DNA of 64,000 bases from the NCBI RefSeq assembly GCF_035222275.1, contig NW_026946360.1, positions 806,001 through 870,000 on the forward strand. The letters run 5' to 3'. Both the position numbers and the translations under genes were made by a program. Positions 12,408 to 24,676 of this stretch are shown here, one piece after another; the stretch's first letter is position 1, and the number at the start of each line of letters is the position of its first letter. The DNA comes from Podospora bellae-mahoneyi. Taxonomy: Eukaryota; Ascomycota; Sordariomycetes; Sordariales; Podosporaceae. The notes beneath the pieces were generated by a model. It saw only the letters and a program-made list of their open reading frames with translations, was not told the origin of the DNA and did not search any database.

Positions 12408-12422
12408 AAAAAAAAAAAAAAA
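12408..12422. repeat. Poly(A) homopolymer (15 nt)
   Basis: Uninterrupted run of A residues in intergenic DNA with no adjacent target-site duplication or coding remnant that would mark a retroposed copy. Confidence 0.85.
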
Positions 12423-13015
12423 CCGTGTGTGTACACCGCACTCTCTGTGATCTTCCTCCCAACACAACTCGCTTGGCCTCGGACCTGACCTCCGTGCGCC
12501 GAATATTCCACAAAGGGAAGAAAGACATGGAAAAAGCTTTTCGCCATCTCCCACCAATTGCCAGACGTCGACACATCTTGCACACAAACAGACTTAAACC
12601 TTTCAGAAATACCATCTCGCACAGGGCACGAAGCTACAGGAGAGCTCCCGTTCAGAGGCGCGCCAATCCTGGCTGGAATTGTTGGCGCTGGCCCGTCCCG
12701 CCCTCTCACAGCTCCCGCGAAACCGGAACCAAGCTCTGCCCAAAAAGCCACAAAGTTTAGTTGGATGTATGTCTGTGTGTATGATGTTCCAGTTTGTGAC
12801 CGATCACTTTGAAATCTTTTGTTGTCACTCAACAGAATGGGAAGGCTAATGCTGGGTATGAACTCGTAAAACCGGGCGGACCTGGTCTGACTTGCCGGGA
12901 CTCGTCCGTGGTCTTTTGGACCCCCCAAGTGGGAATGATGACACCAGGTTTCACGATCTAACAGCACAGCACCCAAACGAGCAGCAACACACGACATGTC
13001 TAACCCTGTTTATCC

Positions 13016-13045
13016 TTTTTTTCTTTCTTTCTTTCTTTCTTTCTC
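13016..13045. repeat. TTTC tetranucleotide microsatellite
   Basis: About six TTTC units in a polypyrimidine stretch. Intergenic and likely length-variable among strains. Confidence 0.9.
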
Positions 13046-13824
13046 TATAGCCCCCCCGCCAACCCCATCCCAGCAATTCCTCCATGCCCTTCCCCCAGAT
13101 AGCACAATCTCTCCCAAGCAGGCTGGGGTCGTTGTCTCTGAATCCACTCCTCCAGTTGTAAACCAGCAAACCTCCGGATCCGTTATTTCTTCAACCATGG
13201 GTGCCGCCTTTTCATCTTTCCTCTCTTTGGCTCTTTTCCATCCTCGGCCGGCCTTCCCGGCCTGACCGTACCTATAGTCCTCGAAAAAGTAAACACCACC
13301 CTCCCCTTGCACGACGTCCAAGCAAACGCAACCAAAGACGTTTTGTTGTGCGTCTTTGCATTGGCGGTCCACATCGAGCAGAGAAAAAGACGCCGCTTAC
13401 TCAGTTGACCTCCTATCTCATGAATGCACCGGCCGGTGTGGTGCCCTACGCAACCGATCATTTTTGCAACACATACACCCGTCCGTCTCCATTCCCAGAG
13501 CCCAGAGGCAATGCCAGATTGCCTAATCGAGACAAAAACGCTCTCCTGGTTTCCCAAGCCTTTCCCACCCCGGCTTAGGCTCAGCTGTTACTACTTTATC
13601 CCTGACAAGGCTAACAATGGAAAGCTGAAGGATCTTCGATGATGCTTGTGCGCAAGAAAAAAAAAAGGAAAGAAAAAACACGCTAAACGGCCCTCGTTAG
13701 GCGGAACTTCGGGACTCGTCACCACCATCCTCCACTTGCTTCATATTTACATACACCAAAATCTCCACTCTCAACCAGGAAAACAAGAAGGCAAGACAAG
13801 AAGGCAAGTCACCATGGTTGACAT

Positions 13825-13860
13825 CACACACACACGCACACACACACACACACGCACACA
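13825..13860. repeat. CA microsatellite with two GC interruptions
   Basis: Alternating CA units broken twice by CG (cacgcaca). It lies about 440 bp downstream of the VIP1 stop codon. Confidence 0.9.
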
Positions 13861-14301
13861 CTTTCACCGTTATCCGTTCCGCAGAGCATGAACCTAGTAA
13901 AAGCGTGCCAAGTTGGTGTGACTTTTGTGATCGATCAACCTAGTGCACCCACACCCCGGTCTAGTTCGCTTCAGATATAACTCCCGGGCCGTTAAGTGAC
14001 AGTTTTCTCTGCTGGGACCGCCTGCCTAGTGGAGGGGGGTGTGAGAATGACGAGTGACTGAATCTGTGCGGTGTTGGGTGATTCGGGCCGGCCCACTGAA
14101 CGACAATAGGTTACTTGACAGGAACGACTTCCGATCCAGGGGCGCGATGAAAAAGACGAGCGGACTGAAGATGCGATCCAGACCAATCCACACCCCCAAC
14201 CCACGCACATCATGGTGTACATCAGTCGAGACAACAAGCTTCCCCCTATCCTGTCCTTTCTTCCCCACCCGCCCCGTCCCCTACCCGCGCGGCGCGGTAG
14301 T

Positions 14302-17300
14302 TTACAGCTTGTCGTCAGCAGCAGCTTCCGGCTTTGGGTCGCTTGTCTCGAGGGTGGCGGTCATGTTACTAGCAGCGGCGGCGGCCACAGGTGTGGGTAC
14401 AGGTGTAGACGCATCCGCACCCTCTTCCGCCGCTTCTTCGGCTTGTCCTTCCTTGATCTCGCCCGCCTTTGGGGTGGCGACGACAGGAGCGACAGATTCA
14501 TTCGTCGGCGTGGCAGTCTCCACCTCATCAGTGGTAGCAGCAGTGGTGATGGTGGTGCTTTCGGAAGCGGCAGCAGCGTCCCCCGTGGTTTCAGCTGTAC
14601 TATCAAGAGGACCAGTAGTGGTGGCGGCGGCATGCTCAACCGTCTTCATCTCCAGGCCTTCTTTCTCGCCACCTTCAGCTCCACCGGTTGAACCAGGAGT
14701 AGCTACGTTCTCGTCACCGTTGTGCTGCTTCTCTTGGAACGTAAAGGCATCCGATAGGTTGACGGCCAAAAAGGTCTTGGGCAATTTGACTCTGAATGGA
14801 CGAGCACGCGTTAGCAAATCCACAAATATAAGCCTCTGATATATGCCCAACGTGACCAACGAGATCACCAAAACCAAGGAACCAAAGGTTGGTGTTGTTT
14901 GGGTTGACCGACCGGCCCTCTGATACAGGTCCGGCATGGCATGACATGATGCGAAGGGGCTAACGGGGGGATGGGAGATGCGGAGCAAAGGAAGAGCACC
15001 CAAAGCCCAACAAACAGAATGACAAAGAAAGCAAAAAAATAGGAACTTACTGATGGAACTTTGCCCTCAACGTCTCAATAACAAACATCCAGTCGGCATG
15101 AGCCGTCAAGCTTCTCCTGGGCGCGCACCCAATGCAGTGCTTGCTGTCGAGCTGCACATCCAGCGGGTCGAACACATGACAGCCGGGGCTAATGGTAATC
15201 TTGATGCTGTAGTTGAACACGGGCGTGCCCTCGGCGTCAATGGGCGGGTTGGCTGGCATCTCGTACAGTTCAAAGGAGATCTGCGACAGGTAGTCTAGTT
15301 CCGGGATCGTGGCCCGCTTGATCTTAGTCTCGAGGCCGCCCTCCAGAATGCAGTTGAGCAGCGTGTAAATGTGAGATTCCTTTGTGAAGTAGATGAACGA
15401 CTTGGCCTCCTCGGACGCCTGCATGTCTTCGAGGTCCTGGACGATTTCCTTGAGCAAGGGGAGCGAGGTCAGAAGACCGATCTCAAGCTTCTCGCTGTCC
15501 GAGATGCCGTATTCCTGCGGGCAGATGAAATCGAAGAGAACCTTGGCCAGCTGGTACAGCTCCCGAAGGGGCTCGAATCGGGCGTCGGTTTTGGCCTTTG
15601 TCTGGCTGTTGCCGCGGTGAAGGTGAAAGTACCTCTCTGGAAGCTCAGCGTCGACATTGCTCGAGGGTCGCAGGCCGTTGAGGAACGACCTCCTACGGAA
15701 GATCCGCTTCACAGCCTTGTGGCCCTCCTTCTCAATCTTCTCACTAAGACTCGAAGCTGACCTCTCTGTTTTAGTCTCCTCTGGCAGAGGTGCCGTTCGA
15801 ACACTATCCTCCGAATCCTTTCCGCTGGCGATCGCCGGCACAGAGCTGGATGCCGTTGCCGACGCGGTAGACGTCTTCCCGTTGGACGACGACGACGACG
15901 AAGATGCCGCTGGTGACGGACCTTTTCCGAAATTGGTCTTGTACTCATCTTCAAGCATGTTCTTTGGTGGCGCAAACACCCACTCGAGGAACTGGCGATT
16001 GTGGAGAGCATCAAACTTCATGGTATCATAGAGCTCCGAGATCTTGCTCGGATCAACCTTCTCGCCATCGCAGAACTCGGCGAAGAGTTTCTCCCAGCGC
16101 TCTTTGAACAGCTCCGCATCCTCACCGCAGCACCACCTCGCCTGGATGCCCGTCACCGCATTAGCCTGCGACAAGGAACCAACCGACGCAAGCGACGAGA
16201 TTGACACACCAGAGGTGGAGTTCCCATCGGCGGCGCCCTTATCCCCAGAAGAGGGGTTGTTTATGGCGTTCAGCGAGTTCACTGCACCACTATACAGCTT
16301 CGCGTAGTTGTGCTGCATGACCTTGCGGTGGAAGTTCATCAGCTGCACCACCCTCGTCTGCACCTCGGCCGGCTCAGGCATGTTGTCTGGCCAAGCGAAC
16401 TGAGGCGGCCTCTCGTTGCCCTTCCGAAGAAGCCCCTTAAGCTTCTTCTTCACCTTGTCCATCTCGTCCTTGGCCGCGTTGGAATCATCCAAAAGATCCT
16501 TACGAATGGTGATGAAATCCTCGGGCACATCCTTCTTGTTGAGGAAGCTGGCCGCCCAGATCTGAGCCGAAGTCACGACGCGACGCTCCGAGGAGCTGAA
16601 GACATGAACCTCATCGAGAACCTCGCGGTTCATGAGACCCAAGTCACTGCGCATGCTTTCGCCGAGCTCCTGCGCTTGATAGCGAGCAGAGTGCGTGGGC
16701 TCGCCGCCCCATTTGACAATGAGCTGGAGTTTGTCGAGAACGAGGCTTTCTTCCGCGGCGGTGAACTTGGACATCGTGACGCCTGACAGAGAATCATGGC
16801 GCTTAGGCGACCTCCGGGTCTTGTACGCATCGCTGTCAGCCTTGTCACCTTCGCCCTCGGTCTCGGTCTGGAGTGGGTGGTCCTCCTCCTTCATTGTGTC
16901 GAGTTCGTTCTTGTTCTCAGTCTTGCCGTCATCTTCAGCCGAAGTGTCGCTCTTCTTGTCCTTCTTCTTCTCCTTGTCCTCTGGCTTCTTCCTGAACATG
17001 GGTTTAATCTGAACCTTGGTGCCGGCCCAACTGCCCTTCTTGATGAGCACGTTGCGGAGAGCTTTGAGCTTGTTGCGGTCTTCAACACCCTCCCTCATTG
17101 CCACGTCCACGGCATCGAGGACACTGGCGAGGGCAGGCTCGCCGATGAGAAGAACCTCTTCTTGATGGCCCTTGAGAAGCTCAATGAACGGCGCAGTGTG
17201 GAAAGTGAACTTGTACTTTTGCTTTGGCGTTCGGTCCGCGTGACGAATGACGGACACGACACCCTTGAGCTTCCAACTTGGTTTGGGAGGCGGTGGAGGA

Positions 17301-19891
17301 GGGGGTTCTTGGTCATCTTGGACGGCGGTAACAGTTGTCGGCGTGTCAACCTGCATGACAGAAGGCGCCGCAGAAACAGTCGAGGGGGCAGTAGAAGGTA
17401 CACTGTCAGCCACCGAAGACGAGAACTGACTGGCCAAGGGACTAGCAGGTATGCTTCCGTATTTCGAGTCTCCCTTGATCGTGATTGTCTGGCTGCTAAC
17501 CACCTCACCTGGCACCTCCCTGGCCACAGCTGGCTTGTCCATACTTGCCCTGCTTTGCGCCTGCTGGGCAGCGACATGGGCGACCAACTCCCTCTCCTTA
17601 TTCGCGTACGCCGCACGAACCGCCATGCTGGCCGCCATAGGGTCCACGTCGGAGATCGCAGGCGATGGAATGGGAGGGGTGAGTCCCTCTTTGCGAAGCT
17701 TCTCTTTGATGAAGATCTCCTTGAGAATGTTGGCGCAGTGATCGTAGTAATCATCATTATCCTTGACGAAACTCCAACCGTTGACGTCGATTACGTAGCT
17801 CTTCCCGCCGGCGCGCAAAAAGTCGAAACCGCAAACGCGCTGACCAAACGTGGTACTGATCTTGCTGGCGATCTCCTTTTCCTCGGCGCTCAACCCTGTG
17901 ACGTACCGGACCTCTTTTCCGTGCGTGTTACGCCTCACCACGCCGTCCACCACTGGCGATTTTCTCGTCTCTGCGTGGCAGTATGTTGGCCCAACCGTGT
18001 AAGCTTTTACATCTTCAGCATTGTCAACTTGCATAAAGCGTTCATAGATGAAACTCTCCTCGGGATGGGTGATGCACCTCGGGACAGATAGTCCCTCGAC
18101 ATACTCGCTGCTCTTGTTGCCAATCTTCCGGAAAAGCTTCCTTGCGCCGCCGCCTGCGGAAGAAGGGAAATAGATGATGATGTTGTGGTCCTCACCGCTG
18201 GTTGGCTTCTCGACAAATGGCTTCTTGATTAAGGTTCCGTCAACGGACAGGATGTCACCACCATCCAGCAGCTCAACCTTGCGGGGAGCAGCTGCTTTGG
18301 CGGCCTCCGGGTCAGGATCCGTGGGCTCGAAGACAATCCCACTAATGTCCTTGATGTGCTTACACACGTCAGGTGTAAGAAGTCGGGGGCCGCCATCACG
18401 GTTGACTTCAATTCTTTGGGGAGTGGGGACGTTGATTCTATCCAACAGTCTCAAGCACAGCCTTCTGTCCCAAAGAATCTTTTGCATAGGCACATCGTTG
18501 ACACAGAAAGGTTTTCTGGCCTTGACGTACGCGATGGCCTTGTCAAGCGGGAAGCCGTCCGAGTAGAATGAGATCAGGTAATCGCAGATGGGCCAGTTCT
18601 CAATGGACTCGTCAAGAATAACCTTGTCCCCAAATACACAGACGTCGAATTCGCGGTTCTGAATCAGGCGGTTCAAGATATTTCTACTAGGCTTGCTCCG
18701 GGCTTTCACGTCCAGCGCGCAGACGCCGATGACGCCCCAGGGAGCGGGCCTAGGTTCTTCCTTCTCTCCGCGGTGGTGATGATGGGAAACGACACGGTCT
18801 CCGCTAGGGCTGTGGCTGCTGGCCGCGGTACTACCGCTGAACCTGCGCTTGGCCCGGCTTCGCGATCGAGTAGGTTGAGGACGAGGAGTAGGGGTTGTTC
18901 CTGTTTTCTGCTGCGTATCGCCACTTGCTTGAGATTGCTGACCAGTCGTCTTCCCTATATCACCAACAGTTTGACCTCTCGCCTCCCGAGGAGCAAGCTG
19001 AAGGGCACCCTGATGGGATCCCTGACTTCCCGTGGTAACTGTGACATTCGACATGGTCGCTTCAGGCTGGGCCGCCTTATTGGTAGCCATGATGCCAGAC
19101 ACTGACCGATGGCCAGGGACGCCAGAGATGCTATTGTTGTCGCTTCCGTTGGCAGAAGCAGCTGAGCTGATGACTCCGCGAGCAGAGGCAAGACTATAAA
19201 TCGACCCAATGCTCACGCGGTTGCTGACGCTTGCGCCGGCCTCGGAAAAGGAAGAGCGGGCGCTGCGGTAGGCGGGTTCTGGTAGTTGGTTGTGGCGATA
19301 CAGGCCTGTCTCGCTCTGAGTGCTGGGCAACAGGCGAGGGGTCTCGGATTCTTCAATGGCGGTTGCCGAAGAAGAATCTGCAAAATCTCGAGGGGAATAA
19401 GGTTGCTCGGAGGGATTGGTTGGGACACGGCGGAGGCTGGTGGCGTCTTCGCTCCAGGCGTCGGAATGGGATGAGTCTCGACGGACAAGATGACCTTGGG
19501 CTGGCAGATGGGCTTTCAACGCTTGGTGAGTAATAGCCGTGGAAGGTGGGGGCATGGAGAGATTCGTGCGGTCAACGTGGGCCTCCGCGAGAGTTGTTCC
19601 AGGATCGGCCTGCTTGCTCTTGCGGTTGGTAAGACTGGCGAGAGAAGACGAGGAGAGGTTGCGCATATGGAAGCTGGTTCGGTGCGTTCTAGTTCTCACC
19701 GGCGAGACTGGTGCTGGTGGCGGCGCGCCTGCCGGTGTGACTGCTGGCGACGTTGAGTTTGCAGCTGGCTCTGCCTGTCCTTGCTCTTTTCCCTTTTCTT
19801 GTGGCGCAAAGTATCCGTTCACCGGCTCTGTGGACTCCACCGATGATAGGCCTGCTTCGTCAAGCTTCGACTTGTCAGAGTTTGTGTCCAT
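14302..19891 (-). CDS. VIP1: Vip1/Asp1 inositol pyrophosphate kinase-phosphatase (PPIP5K)
   Basis: Exons on the minus strand: 19891-15051 and 14791-14302, with a 259-bp intron (GTAAGT donor, GCTAACG branch site, TTCAG acceptor); 1776 residues. Residues 1 to about 380 are Ser/Thr-rich and disordered. A VIP1-N plus ATP-grasp kinase module spans about 383-730 ([19 protein letters not shown]). A histidine-acid-phosphatase module starts with RHADRTPK near 883 and has the second histidine in SHIYTLLN near 1504. The kinase adds the 1-position pyrophosphate to InsP6/InsP7 and the phosphatase removes it, linking phosphate state to growth and polarity. The phosphatase half carries a poly-Ser insertion, and the last exon codes an Ala/Thr/Glu-rich tail. 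The ATG at 19891 (GCCATGG context) is used because the frame upstream lacks an ATG and holds a likely 5'UTR acceptor. Confidence 0.95.
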
Positions 19892-21259
19892 GGCTAGGAC
19901 AGAAAATGCGGGCACCGGAACGAGTTCGAGCTTCTTCCTTTGGGTTGGCACGGCACTCTCGGTGTGTGGCTTGCTGGTTCCTGGAAGGGAACAAAAGAAC
20001 GAGAGGCTTCAGGGGGAAGGGAGGCTCAAAGAGACGTGTTTGTGGACGGTCTGGAAATGCTCGATACCAAAATGCTACCAGTCAGATAAGACTGACACGA
20101 CGGGGATTTTTTATGGTACAAGAATGGTCAATCGATACTGACAGGATGTGGCAATAAACGGTCTAGAGCTGACTTTCTACCAAGCAATAGGAAGAAACAA
20201 AACAGAAGCAGAACGAGAAACAAGAACGCCAAACACTTTTGTTTTGTGCCAGTCCCTGCCGCAATCCGATTCCGCTCTGGGGTGCCGTCTGTTCCACGTG
20301 AAAATGAAAGAGTCTGGGGCAGTAGTGGCCCAGCCAAACAGTGGCATCCGTAGATTCTCTTCAATGGCGAATGGCCAATGCGAATGGAAGGGGCCAGACT
20401 GCCACGACTGGCCTCGCTGGGCTCTCTGGATGGGCCAACCCGGCTCCCGAATTGTGGTTGCACTGCTGCCAACCAGGGCTATTTTTTCCCTGGCGGGGCA
20501 GTTTGGAAACCTGGGAGGGGCACAAAGCATGATGACGCCCTGGCCCGCAGAGCACGAGCCAACATGTGTCATTGGGATGGTGGGGCATCCGTCTTTAATC
20601 TTGTCTCTGTTTCCGTTTGCATTGATGGGACATGCTGTCTCAACCCTGAGGGTTATTCTCATGTTCCATCTGCAAGTGATTCCTCCCACAGTCTTCAGCA
20701 GTTTGCATCGCCAATGCCTCAGTTTTGCGATTTGTGGCCACAAGGTGTCATATTGAGTGCTGTGCGTAACGGGTAAGTGCTCGCGTGACCCGCTTGGTTG
20801 TCATCCGCTACTCTGGTGTCATGTCGAGCTCCCATAGGCCAAGCGGTTTGGCTTGTCCTAGGAAAACAGGCGGTGAAGAAGCTTTCGGCTGCCTTGCATG
20901 AAGCCCCTGTCATGGTTCAGATTCTCGATTATGGCGTCGAAAAACTGCCATGTTCGTGTGTTAATCGGAGCGGGGGTGCCTGCCGGCCGGCGGTGTGTCT
21001 TGGCATATGTCTTCGGCACCCTCGACCCGGCCTGGGGTCGGTGTTCGGTGGTTGTGGGGCCGATCGAAAAAGTTTGGGTGGGGTCCCAAGTCCCCTTTCC
21101 CATGTGTGGCTGAAAATTTCTGGACGGGCTTGGTTCAGCGAGGCTGCTGCTGTAAGAAAACTTCCATCACCAATATTTTACTCGCGACAAAGGCCATTGG
21201 CAGCGTATACAGTGGTTTTTTGTGATAGAAAGCTCCTCGCGAGCTGCAACGCGACAACC
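19892..21259. promoter_or_regulatory. Divergent intergenic promoter region between VIP1 and UTP21
   Basis: 1.37 kb shared by two genes read outward. A CCCTTCCAG acceptor-like site about 85 bp upstream of the VIP1 ATG suggests a spliced VIP1 leader. No protein-like open frame was found; the frames here overlap on both strands. Confidence 0.55.
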
Positions 21260-24200
21260 ATGCCTCACTCAGAGATCGACCACCCTTCGACGAAGCGGCA
21301 AAAGCGCGATGCGATCGTGAAAGCGCAGCCATCTTCAAAGAGGAGCGGCTCGGCCATTTTTGCGCCTTTCCGGGTACGCATTACCCAACCACAGAAAACT
21401 ATGCAAATTCGAGATGGAAACAATTCTGACAGTCCTGAGTCCTGTAGACCATTGGTTTAGTTTCACCAACAAGCGTTCCCTTTGCCACGATTCCCCTTGG
21501 CAAAACCACCTTCCAGATCACGACTTCTGTCGGCCGTGCCCTTCAAACATACGATCTCAAGCGCGGTCTCAATCTTGTGTTCGTTACCCGCCCTCAGACT
21601 CCCGCCGATATAACCGCCACCTGTGCTTGGAAAGAAAAGGTATATGCTGCTTGGGGAAACCCGAGCAAGGGTGAATCTCAAGGATTATGGGCCTTCCAGC
21701 GCGGCAAAAAGGCTGCTGAGCTTCAGCTCCCTACCGGCCTCGATCAACCCATCAAACAGATTGTCATTTTTGGCTCGTGGATTATCGCATGCTGTGTCAC
21801 GAGGATAGAGGTCTTCAAGTCGGCTACACTGGAACACTACACTACTCTCTTTACTGCGGCGGCTAAGAGGGGCGACAATGAAATTACGGGCGGCGTCTGC
21901 AACATGCCAACCTTCTTGAACAAGATCTTTGTCGGCCGGAAGGATGGTTGGGTTGAAATTTGGAACGTCAGTACCGGCAAGCTCGTATATACGATCCTGC
22001 CGCCCGCACCCAACAGCGGGTTCGTGACTTGTCTGCAACCCTCGCCCGCTCTGTCGTTACTCGCCATCTCGTACTCTGGCGGTTCTCTGGTCATTCAAAA
22101 CGTTCTCACGGACAAGAAAGTGTTGCAGATCCAGGCTGGCAGTGAAGATGCTCCCGTTACCTGCATCTCATTCCGGACTGATGGTCAGGGTGCCGGGGAG
22201 GATGGCCGGAAGGATGGTGTTATGGCTACAGCAACTGGTTTTAGTGGGGATGTGACTTTCTGGGATCTCAACATGGGTGGAAGATCGATGGGTGTTTTGC
22301 GCAGCGCCCACAACCCCCCATCACGCAACAAGGCCGCTGGTGGCGGTATCAGCAAAATCGAGTTTCTTCCCGGTCAGCCCGTGATCATCACAAGCGGTCT
22401 CGACAACTCTCTCAAGTCTTGGATCTTTGACGAGACACCATTCTCGCCAGTACCTCGCATTTTGCACCAGCGAAGTGGACATGCGGCGCCTGTCAGCTGC
22501 CTGCAATTCTTGCCGTCTGATTTCGATGGCGCAGAGGCTGGAAACAAGTGGCTTATGAGCGGTGGGCACGATAGGAGTCTCTGGGGATGGAGTTTGCGAA
22601 GAGACGGTCAGAGTACCGAACTATCACAAGGTGCCATTCGGAAGAAGGCAAAGAAAGCCGGTATTCTTGCTGGTGGGTCTTTAATTCAAGGCCCAAGCAC
22701 AACCTTGGAGGATCTAAAGGCCCCGGAAATCACATGCATCGCATCTTCACTAAACCGCGATGGTGGTATTGGTGCTATGCCCGGAAAGCAGGTCATTTGG
22801 GACAAGGCCAACAGCACAAAATACTCTAATGCCGAGCTCAGCGGAATGACGGGCTGGGAGAGTGTCGTTACCGCTCACAAGAACGACCCGTGGGCTCGCA
22901 CATGGTTTTGGGGACGAAAGAGAGCTGGTCGTTGGGCATTTAAGACTGGTGACGGCATGAATGTTTCCACTGTGGCCATCAGTTCATGTGGCACTTTCGC
23001 TGTGGTCGGGTCGGAGGGAGGCAGTATCGACACTTATAACCTTCAGTCAGGTCGGCACAAGCAACGTTTCCCTTCCAGGTTGACACCGGCCCAATTGAGG
23101 CAGATCAAGATGATGCAGCTGAGAGCGCTGGACAAGGTCAACGAGCTTCAGGCACGATCAGCCCAGAGCTTCCCGCCGGGCACTGGCAAGCACACAGCGG
23201 CGGTAACAGGTCTTGTTGTTGACTCTCTCAACACAACCATTACCTCGTGCTCGCTCGACGGTAGGATCAAGTTCTGGGACTTTTCCACCGGCAACTTGAT
23301 CGACGAAATCAACTGGGCACCCATGACCAAGATAGTGACCTGCCGCTATCATCCAGGCAATGACCTTATCGCGTTTGCCTGTGACGACCACTCCATCCGG
23401 GTTGTCGATATTGGAACCAAGCAAACGATCAGAGAATTCTGGGGCTGCCGGGGAGACATCAACGACTTTTGCTTCTCCAATGACGGCAGGTGGATCATTG
23501 CTGCCTCTCAAGACTGCATTATTCGCATCTGGGATTTGCCCACAAGCCATCTTATCGACGCATTCCGCACGGAAACTCCCTGCACCGCCCTCGCCTTCTC
23601 CAACACGGGCGAGTTCCTAGCCGGCTCGTGTGAAGGCAGCCTTGGTGTTCAACTCTGGACTAACAGAACGCTCTTCAAGCACGTCCCAACCCGGCAAATC
23701 TCGGACGCCGAGATTGGCGAGGCGGCCGGCTCTCTGCCGACGGCATCCGGTGAAGGTGGCGAAGGTCTCATTGACGCTGCCTTTGAGGATGATGCCTCGG
23801 AACCAGCCGATGATGGCGTAACTGCGCCAGTAATTGACCAGCTCTCCTCTGACATGATGACCTTGTCTCTGGTCCCCAAGAGCAGATGGCAAACCCTTCT
23901 GCATATCGACTTGATCAAGCAAAGAAACAAGCCAAAGGAGGCCCCCAAGGCGCCCGAAAAGGCACCATTCTTCTTGCCATCTGTTGGCGGATCGAACTCG
24001 CTATTACCTCCTATTGAAGACGACAAGGAGGGCAAGGAGGTTGTATCGAGGATAACGCAGTTAGATGCTACGAGGCAAGAGCAGGCTTTCTCCAGCAAGC
24101 TGACTGCCTGCGGGGAAAAGGGCGATTGTAAGTTTCCCGCCGTTGTGATGATTGGATAACAAGATGGCTGACCCTGCATACAGACACCGAGTTTATCGAG

Positions 24201-24530
24201 CACCTCAAATCTCTTCCTCCTTCGGCGGCTGATCTGGAGCTCCGGTCCCTCTCCATGGGCAACAGTGAGGACGATTACGAAAATAACGAGTTGCTTCACT
24301 TTATCAAGGCCTTGACCAGCAGGCTGATCGCCAGAAGAGACTACGAGCTGACACAGGCGTGGATGAGTGTGTTCCTGAAGCTGCACTACGACCTTGTGAT
24401 GGCCAACGACTGTCTTCTCAAGGCGCTGGACGAGTGGAAAGAGCACCAAGCGCGGGAAAGAGATAGGCTGGATGACTTGATTGGGTACTGCAGCGGCGTT
24501 GTTGGATTTTTGAGGAATCCCAGGACATGA
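21260..24530 (+). CDS. UTP21: UTP21 (WDR36-like) U3 snoRNP / SSU processome WD40 protein
   Basis: Exons 21260-21373, 21448-24127 and 24184-24530; 1046 residues, near the family length. The first intron (74 bp) joins FAPFR to TIGLVSP and the second (56 bp) joins KGD to YTEFIEHLK. The protein starts with a short basic tail, then two WD40 propellers (for example SLDGRIKFWDFSTG and SQDCIIRIWDLP blocks). It ends with the Utp21 C-terminal helical domain from about residue 835 (MTLSLVPKSRWQTLLHIDLIKQR). Utp21 belongs to the UTP-B subcomplex that works in early 18S rRNA maturation in the nucleolus. It is divergent from VIP1 and convergent with the permease, whose stop codon is 146 bp away. Confidence 0.95.
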
Positions 24531-24676
24531 ATCAAATGTTTTTGTTTTGTTTTTCTGGTAGCATGTAATGTTGGAATCGAAAGTGAAACCAGGAGAAACT
24601 TATATATCACTAACTTTGCTGGAGTATTACTCTCACTTGGTTTGTCGCTCTCTGCTCTTCTGTCATCAATATCGCT

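Larger units (their letters stand above)
8186..14301. other. Long intergenic region without a convincing gene
   Basis: About 6.1 kb between the small gene's promoter and the VIP1 stop codon. It holds G-rich DNA (8564-8598), a GTCAGG short repeat followed by a C9 run (about 10457-10489), a duplicated GGTATCATGT (11351-11370), a poly(A) tract (12408-12422), a TTTC microsatellite (13016-13045) and a CA repeat (13825-13860). The open frames are random-looking, begin with non-ATG codons, or overlap on both strands. The last few hundred bases probably hold the VIP1 3'UTR. Confidence 0.6.

Noticed and set aside
16796-18091. 431-codon plus-strand frame across VIP1
   Set aside because: It is antisense to strongly conserved VIP1 kinase-domain coding sequence; its Leu/Val/Arg/His composition is the usual shadow of GC-biased third positions.
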